Part shown: positions 58,917 to 64,000 of the stretch, one piece after another | How positions within the stretch are numbered: position 1 is the first letter of the stretch | How the letters are laid out: each line of letters opens with the position of its first letter | Assembly: GCA_045543615.1 (NCBI GenBank) | Contig: JAZPXL010000037.1 | Coordinates: forward strand, 1-64,000 | DNA: 64,000 bases | DNA from: CAG-390 sp045543615 | GTDB taxonomy: Bacteria > Bacillota > Clostridia > Oscillospirales > CAG-272 | Direction of reading: 5' to 3' | Position numbers and translations under genes: made by a program | The notes under the pieces: generated by a model | Database searches by the model: none | Told to the model about the DNA's origin: nothing | The model's input: the letters and a program-made list of their open reading frames with translations, nothing else

Positions 58917-61850
58917 TTATTTTGTTTCCTCACCATCGCTGTCAGGCGAGTCTGTCGGTTCTTCTGTGTTATCGACCGAATTTTCATCATCGTCACCATC
59001 ATTAACTTCTTCATCGGGCTCTATATCTTCTTCGTTTTCTTCGCTCGGCTTTACTTCAACTTCGGCAGTAATATGAGCGCAAGCTGCATAAATCTGCTTC
59101 TCGAATATCATAACGAAAATAAAGATAAGAATTGAAAGAATTGTAATTGTTAGGCCAAGAGTAAACGATGTAGGAAGATAACGGAACTCGATATTGTGCT
59201 TTCCTGCGTTGTCAATATTGAAAGCTATCAGCGCATCAAGAGTCTTTTCATACTCGACCGCCTTTCCGTCAACGTAAACCTTCCAACCCTCGTCATAGGG
59301 AAGAGTTGTAAGAATCGTAGTGGCATCCTCTTTAGTGGTAAGGGATCCTTTGATATGGTCGTCCGACCAATCATCAGAAACAATAAGCTGCTGCTCTGCA
59401 AGAGAATTTAGAGAGGTCTTAGTCAAATCCATATCAAGAGTATATATTGGGAACTCCTTAGGCGTTACGTAAAGAACGTCTGCGTTGAGCGTCATCGAGA
59501 CATTAACGGTTTGTCCCTCAGAAAGAATACCAAGGGAAACGATTCTGGTAGTTTCTCCACCGTAAAATGTTCCGTTTGACTTGTTGTTAACCTTCAAAGT
59601 AACTTCTCTGGGGTAGTCGGATGGGAGATAGAAATAATACTCGCCACCCTTTGATGCAGTAAATGTATACGTCAGTACAGCATCAAGTGAAGAATTTTCC
59701 GGTCTGTATTCGATATAAGAACTTGTTGATTTAGTAGAGAGATTTGTGGTTGATGTTTCATAATCAGTCACAGGAACATAAAACTCAAGAACTTCATCCT
59801 CGCCAAGCATTGCACTCATAAGCCCATTGAGGTTTTCCATAGGTGTATCACCATCAAACTCATAATCGAGAAGATCATCGTCAACTGCATAAGCCAGAGA
59901 GAGAGCATAGTCATTAACAAACGCATAATACTCTGCGTTATTGTAAACAGCAGGCTCAAGGTCAAGAATATCGTAATACTCTGAGATAACGGAATCTTCT
60001 TTATCTATAATGTACTTGATTCCGAGCAGAGAGTCATTAAGAGGTGTTCCGCCGAGATACTTCGACCAATGTGACTTTGATGCATATCCCATCTTAGTCA
60101 GGAACTGTATGGTCTCTTTATTGAGCGTGGAAGTTGAGTTGGTAAGTCCTCTGATGTTGAGAGCCATATTGTCGCAGTATTTTCTGTGAACATTCTTCTC
60201 ATATCTGAAAAATGAAGGATCATTTTCCATTATTGCTTCAGTAAGAGGCCTGAGTCCACCGACAAAATTGTTGTAGCTGCTGTATGAAGAATAAATAACA
60301 TCGTTGCCAAATTCTACACAATGAACAACTCCACTACCAAATGCTTCGATGCAGACGAACATAAGCATAATAAGTGCACAGGTCTGCTTGCGCTTGGTTT
60401 TTATCATTATGCAAAGCAGAACTGCAAAGGCAAGAATGCAGAGGATAGAAAACCAGACAACCTCAAGATCCTTGATTTCCTGGTCAAACTGAACCTTTCC
60501 ACTAATTCTTTCAACGACTGCGTGAAAAGTAAATTTCTGCGCAACAGCAATAAAAAGAGCGAGGAACGCGCCGATAAAGCCAATAGTTCTTGTTGATGCA
60601 CGTCTGATTTGGCTAAGTCCCTTATAAGCCATTACTATCAAGAGGAAGCAAAACATAAAGGAATATCGGTAATTAAGCCAGTTTGGCTTCTGGAAGCCGT
60701 GCCATACCATATCGAGCGTGTTAATTGCGAAGGACAGAACAAAGAAGAATAAAATTCCTGCAGACCAGGCTTTTTCCCTTGTTGAAAATTTCTTTGAGAA
60801 GAAATACAAAGGAACAGCAAATAGTGTAAGGACTCCACAATACACAAACGGAAGTCCCTCAGGTCTTACGGTATCGTATGATCCAGGATAGAACTTAGTA
60901 AAGAAATCTATAAGATCAAACCTCATCGAGAATGAGAAGTTAGGATTGGAAAACTCATTCTTTCCAAACTGAAGAGAGTAGTATGCTGTTGCAACAATAA
61001 CCATTGAAATGCCGATACCAATAATCGCAAAAACAATTATACGCAGCAGAGATTTTGCGAGATGCATTGTCTCCTTCTTGGGATTGTTTTCGTCATTCTG
61101 GTTGTGTGCAAAATAGTAATAGAAGAAGTATACGGCAGTGTAAATGCAAGCCATATAACCGATGTAGAAGTTGCTCATCAGAATAAGAGCGAGCATAACT
61201 ACAAACAGCTTGTACTTATAATTCTTTATCAGCTCTTCAATACCAAGCGTAAGAAGAGGCAACCACATAAGCGCATCTATCCACATTGAATTATGCTGTT
61301 GTACCACAGCATAAGCGCACATCGAATATAGCACCGAACAAATGACTGCATTGGTTCTGTTAAGCTTTTTGGATGTTTTGCTCAGATAATATCCCATTGT
61401 GAAGCCTGAGATGCCCGACTTGAGCAAGAAAATGCAAAGAAGAGCCTCCAGAATATTCTCCTGAGGGAATAAGCAAACAATATAGGAGAATGGGCTTGCA
61501 ACATAATATGCATAAATTCCCATAAACTCGCCACCAAGCTGTCTTGCGAATGAATAAAGAAGCGAGGTGTCGCCCATAACAGCATTCCTAAGTGCTTCAT
61601 AGAAATACACATACTGACCGTTGAGGTCAAGAACAAGCACAGAGCCGTCCTTGATGGGATACAGTCCCATTGAAACATATATAAGGAAAAAGAGAACTAC
61701 CGGTATAAAGAAACAATACAAAAGATAGGAATTTTCTTTATTAAAAAATCCTTTAGCTCTGTTGCCTATTGTTGTTTTAAATTCACAAACAGCATTTTTT
61801 ATACTTGTTGATGCATCTCTTTGCATATTTTTAGCTTTAGAACCAAACAT
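58917..61850 (-). CDS. YfhO-family membrane glycosyltransferase-like protein, 977 aa
   Basis: Large polytopic protein with about 12-14 transmembrane helices in residues 30-560, a large extracellular beta-rich domain (about 560-890), a final transmembrane helix (about 895-915) and a very acidic Glu/Asp-rich cytoplasmic tail. The GT-C-like N-terminal part (YPIKDGSVLVLDLNGQYVYF) and layout match YfhO, which in B. subtilis and Listeria glycosylates lipoteichoic acid precursors. ATG 61848-61850 is used because AGGAGAG precedes it; the earlier in-frame start is within the promoter region. First gene of the ruvAB operon. Confidence 0.88.
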   Translation of the reverse strand: MFGSKAKNMQRDASTSIKNAVCEFKTTIGNRAKGFFNKENSYLLYCFFIPVVLFFLIYVSMGLYPIKDGSVLVLDLNGQYVYFYEALRNAVMGDTSLLYSFARQLGGEFMGIYAYYVASPFSYIVCLFPQENILEALLCIFLLKSGISGFTMGYYLSKTSKKLNRTNAVICSVLYSMCAYAVVQQHNSMWIDALMWLPLLTLGIEELIKNYKYKLFVVMLALILMSNFYIGYMACIYTAVYFFYYYFAHNQNDENNPKKETMHLAKSLLRIIVFAIIGIGISMVIVATAYYSLQFGKNEFSNPNFSFSMRFDLIDFFTKFYPGSYDTVRPEGLPFVYCGVLTLFAVPLYFFSKKFSTREKAWSAGILFFFVLSFAINTLDMVWHGFQKPNWLNYRYSFMFCFLLIVMAYKGLSQIRRASTRTIGFIGAFLALFIAVAQKFTFHAVVERISGKVQFDQEIKDLEVVWFSILCILAFAVLLCIMIKTKRKQTCALIMLMFVCIEAFGSGVVHCVEFGNDVIYSSYSSYNNFVGGLRPLTEAIMENDPSFFRYEKNVHRKYCDNMALNIRGLTNSTSTLNKETIQFLTKMGYASKSHWSKYLGGTPLNDSLLGIKYIIDKEDSVISEYYDILDLEPAVYNNAEYYAFVNDYALSLAYAVDDDLLDYEFDGDTPMENLNGLMSAMLGEDEVLEFYVPVTDYETSTTNLSTKSTSSYIEYRPENSSLDAVLTYTFTASKGGEYYFYLPSDYPREVTLKVNNKSNGTFYGGETTRIVSLGILSEGQTVNVSMTLNADVLYVTPKEFPIYTLDMDLTKTSLNSLAEQQLIVSDDWSDDHIKGSLTTKEDATTILTTLPYDEGWKVYVDGKAVEYEKTLDALIAFNIDNAGKHNIEFRYLPTSFTLGLTITILSILIFIFVMIFEKQIYAACAHITAEVEVKPSEENEEDIEPDEEVNDGDDDENSVDNTEEPTDSPDSDGEETK

Positions 61851-61880
61851 AATGACTCTCCTGTGGGTAATATCCATTCT

Positions 61881-61909
61881 ATTATAGCATAGTTTTTTCA
61901 TATTGTAAA
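61881..61909 (-). promoter_or_regulatory. Sigma-A promoter of the yfhO-ruvAB operon
   Basis: Minus strand: TTTACA (61904-61909), 17-base spacer, TATAAT (61881-61886), 30 bases before the start. Confidence 0.82.
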
Positions 61910-61973
61910 CTCATTTGACAATTTTTTATTGAATATAGCTAATATTTTTGTTATATAAAAATGCCATAAACAT

Positions 61974-62002
61974 TTGACATTTAGAAGTCTTTGTGGTATA
62001 AT
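61974..62002 (+). promoter_or_regulatory. Sigma-A promoter of ruvC
   Basis: Consensus TTGACA (61974-61979), 17-base spacer, consensus TATAAT (61997-62002), 35 bases before ATG 62038. Divergent from the yfhO promoter. Confidence 0.9.
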
Positions 62003-62037
62003 TTAGAGTGGTTTATTATTGATGAAAGTGAGAAGCT

Positions 62038-62535
62038 ATGAGGATTATAGGAATTGACCCCGGACTTGCAACGATAGGTTGGGGAATAATTGATACCAAC
62101 GGTTCGCATCATAAGCCTGTTGATTACGGAGCAATAATTACTCCTCCTCACACAGCTCTTGAGGACAGGCTGTTGATGATCTATCGTGATCTTTCGACAA
62201 TCCTTGAGACTTATAAGCCTGAGGCTATGGCTGTTGAAGAGCTTTTCTTTAACACAAATATTACAACAGGTATCAGAGTCGCTGAGGCGAGAGGAGTCAT
62301 TCTTCTTTGTGCAAAAGAACACAATGTGCCGATTTTCGAATACACGCCTCTTCAGGTAAAACAATCTGTTGTTGGCTATGGCAGAGCTGATAAAAAGCAA
62401 GTGATCACTATGGTTTCAATGATACTTTCACTAAAAACACCTCCCAAGCCGGATGACACGGCAGATGCTCTTGCAATTGCAGTTTGTCACGCTCATTGCG
62501 GAGGATCGAGAATTGCTAAATACTATAACGGGTAA
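62038..62535 (+). CDS. ruvC: Crossover junction endodeoxyribonuclease RuvC, 165 aa
   Basis: Resolves Holliday junctions. RNase H fold with catalytic carboxylates D7 (GIDPGLA), E67 region (AVEELFFN), and D139/D142-type residues in KPDDTADALAIA. Length and motifs are standard. Transcribed opposite to ruvAB from its own promoter, five bases from the next gene. Confidence 0.96.
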   Translation: MRIIGIDPGLATIGWGIIDTNGSHHKPVDYGAIITPPHTALEDRLLMIYRDLSTILETYKPEAMAVEELFFNTNITTGIRVAEARGVILLCAKEHNVPIFEYTPLQVKQSVVGYGRADKKQVITMVSMILSLKTPPKPDDTADALAIAVCHAHCGGSRIAKYYNG

Positions 62536-62540
62536 ATGAT

Positions 62541-63416
62541 ATGTGGGTAGCTGATAATTGGAAAGATTATGAATTGCTTGACACGTCAAGCGGAGAAAGA
62601 CTTGAGCGATGGGGTAAGTATCTGTTGATTCGTCCTGATCCTCAGGTAATATGGAACAGCGAGAATAAACTTCCTGAGTGGAGACGTGCTGACGGTGTTT
62701 ATAATCGCTCATCATCGGGAGGAGGAGGTTGGAAAGTCAACAAGCTTCCGTCCGAGTGGAATATTTCCTACGGAGAGTTGAATTTTGTGCTTCGTCCTAT
62801 GGGATTTAAACACACAGGGCTTTTCCCCGAGCAAGCTGTTAACTGGGATTGGTTTTCTTCTTTGATCAAGAACTGTCCTTATCCCGTAAGAGTCCTCAAC
62901 CTTTTTGCTTATACGGGTGGAGCTACGATAGCTGCTGCTAAGGCAGGAGCGTCGGTTTGCCACGTTGATTCGTCAAAAGGTATGGTTGCGCAGGCAAAAG
63001 AAAATGCAGCACTTTCAGGACTTTCTGATGCACCTATCAGGTATATTATTGATGACTGCAAGAAATTTGTTGAACGTGAAATTCGCAGAGGAAAGCAGTA
63101 CGAGGCAATTATTATGGATCCTCCATCCTACGGCAGAGGTCCTTCAGGCGAGGTGTGGAAGATCGAAGACTCGATCGACGAGCTCGTGACCCTTTGCTCA
63201 CGCTTGCTTTCTGACAGACCGTTGTTTTTCCTTATTAATTCATATACAACAGGCTTGTCTCCGCTTACAATGAAGTTTCTGATAGATCTGAAGATCACTT
63301 CAAAATTCGGCGGAAGCTGTGAGGCGGGCGAAATTGCCCTTCCTGTTTCGTCACAGGGAACCGTATTGCCTGCGGGAGCAAGTGCTCGCTGGACTTCTTT
63401 TGGAGGTAAACAGTAA
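62541..63416 (+). CDS. RlmI-like class I SAM-dependent rRNA methyltransferase, 291 aa
   Basis: SAM-binding motif LNLFAYTGGATIAAAKAGA (about 117-135) and catalytic-site motif IIMDPPSYGRGP (about 190-201) are those of the RlmI/RlmK group of 23S rRNA m5C or m2G methyltransferases. The N-terminal 100 residues lack the typical PUA domain, so it is a shorter member. Target base unknown. It ends by overlapping the next start (TAATG). Confidence 0.87.
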   Translation: MWVADNWKDYELLDTSSGERLERWGKYLLIRPDPQVIWNSENKLPEWRRADGVYNRSSSGGGGWKVNKLPSEWNISYGELNFVLRPMGFKHTGLFPEQAVNWDWFSSLIKNCPYPVRVLNLFAYTGGATIAAAKAGASVCHVDSSKGMVAQAKENAALSGLSDAPIRYIIDDCKKFVEREIRRGKQYEAIIMDPPSYGRGPSGEVWKIEDSIDELVTLCSRLLSDRPLFFLINSYTTGLSPLTMKFLIDLKITSKFGGSCEAGEIALPVSSQGTVLPAGASARWTSFGGKQ

Positions 63417-64000
63417 TGAGTGCATCTTTTATTGAAGCTGTTGGTCTTACTTTCTCATACGAAGATACAGAAAAGGCAGAGCGAGAAAATAAATATGCAT
63501 TATGCGGTGTAGATATTACAATTAACAAAGGCGAATATATCGCAGTTGTAGGAAGAAACGGTTCGGGAAAGTCTACTTTTGCCAAACTTCTCAATCTTGT
63601 TCTTGAGCCCACCGGTGGCGAGCTTTATGTCAACGGTAAGCTTGTTAGCGGTGAACTTTCGGATGATGAGATCATTGAGCTGAGACGAAGCGTTGGTATG
63701 GTATTTCAGAATCCCGACAATCAAATCGTTGCAACAATCGTAGAAGAAGATGTAGCATTTGGACCTGAAAATATCGGTGTACCAAGCGAAGAAATTCGCA
63801 GACGAGTTGATGATGCACTTGGTGCTGTCGGGATGTTAGAATACGCAAAGCACGAGCCTCATCGTCTCTCCGGTGGGCAGAAGCAAAGAGTTGCCATTGC
63901 AGGTATTATTGCCTTGATGCCCGATTGTATGATTTTTGATGAGTCAACTGCTATGCTTGATCCAATCGGTCGCAGGGAAGTGCTTGATGTCATTGAGCAT
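63416..64000 (+). CDS. ecfA: Energy-coupling factor (ECF) transporter ATPase EcfA-type (3' end cut by window edge)
   Basis: First about 195 codons. Walker A VGRNGSGKSTFAKLLN, Q-loop GMVFQNPDNQIVATIVEEDVAFG and signature LSGGQKQRVAIAGI are specific to the EcfA/CbiO group, and Walker B MIFDESTAMLDP follows. EcfA proteins energise vitamin or metal uptake with EcfT and an S component; the remaining genes lie beyond the window. ATG 63416-63418 overlaps the preceding stop. Confidence 0.92.
   Translation, partial: MSASFIEAVGLTFSYEDTEKAERENKYALCGVDITINKGEYIAVVGRNGSGKSTFAKLLNLVLEPTGGELYVNGKLVSGELSDDEIIELRRSVGMVFQNPDNQIVATIVEEDVAFGPENIGVPSEEIRRRVDDALGAVGMLEYAKHEPHRLSGGQKQRVAIAGIIALMPDCMIFDESTAMLDPIGRREVLDVIEH

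Overview
The window reads as a chromosomal segment of an uncultured, low-to-medium GC, spore-lineage anaerobe of class Clostridia (Oscillospirales/Ruminococcaceae-like). Evidence seen: Firmicutes-type Shine-Dalgarno sequences and sigma-A promoters, TTG/GTG starts, the Bacillus/Clostridium order spoVB-like–mazG–S4–yabP–yabQ–divIC, T-box leaders, CdaA/CdaR, HemZ, ferredoxin-dependent 2-oxoacid oxidoreductase, a two-gene SUF-like system and a TSCPD protein. No phage, plasmid, transposase, rRNA or CRISPR was found. The two ends cut through ABC ATPase genes (1-590 and 63416-64000). The lineage call is inference.

Layout. 1-2100: truncated ABC ATPase, AAA/ABC-type ATPase, an array of small palindromes and tRNA-Val(GAC). 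2338-8128: large secreted protein of unknown function, nicotinate phosphoribosyltransferase, then an opposing AraD/iron-alcohol-dehydrogenase pair. 8300-23890: a long co-directional block (c-di-AMP cyclase CdaA and CdaR, FAD protein, RseC-like, RecJ, RelA/SpoT, Dtd, HemZ, uridine-kinase-like, SpoVB-like flippase, MazG, S4 protein, YabP, YabQ, DivIC). 23894-34000: TSCPD protein and HtpG, IspE and acetyltransferase, split ThrE exporter, methyltransferase-like protein with SufC/SufB-like proteins, lipoprotein and UDP-GlcNAc 2-epimerase. 34164-40351: alpha/beta hydrolase, tRNA-Ser(CGA) with tandem repeats made of tRNA 3'-end remnants, MBL hydrolase, heterodimeric ABC exporter.

The most interesting part is the minus-strand block 40940-54506. 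Two T-box riboswitches, each with its own consensus promoter, precede two paralogous XRE-HTH/cupin/acyl-CoA-synthetase triple fusions. By alignment their specifier codons read AUC (Ile) and GUA (Val). The second fusion is followed by a P-loop ATPase, the four subunits of a branched-chain 2-oxoacid:ferredoxin oxidoreductase, the branched-chain aminotransferase IlvE, an isopropylmalate-synthase-like protein that has lost its metal-site motif, and a TIM-barrel/acyl-CoA-synthetase fusion. Control by uncharged Ile and Val tRNA implies a biosynthetic role: branched short-chain fatty acids would be activated to CoA esters, reductively carboxylated to 2-oxoacids and transaminated to Val, Ile and Leu. 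This is inferred from gene families and regulation and has not been tested.

54586-64000: an M23-peptidase-like protein, then a yfhO–ruvA–ruvB–membrane-protein operon divergent from ruvC, an RlmI-like methyltransferase and a truncated EcfA-type ATPase. The ruvC and ruvAB genes are therefore split across a divergent promoter region.
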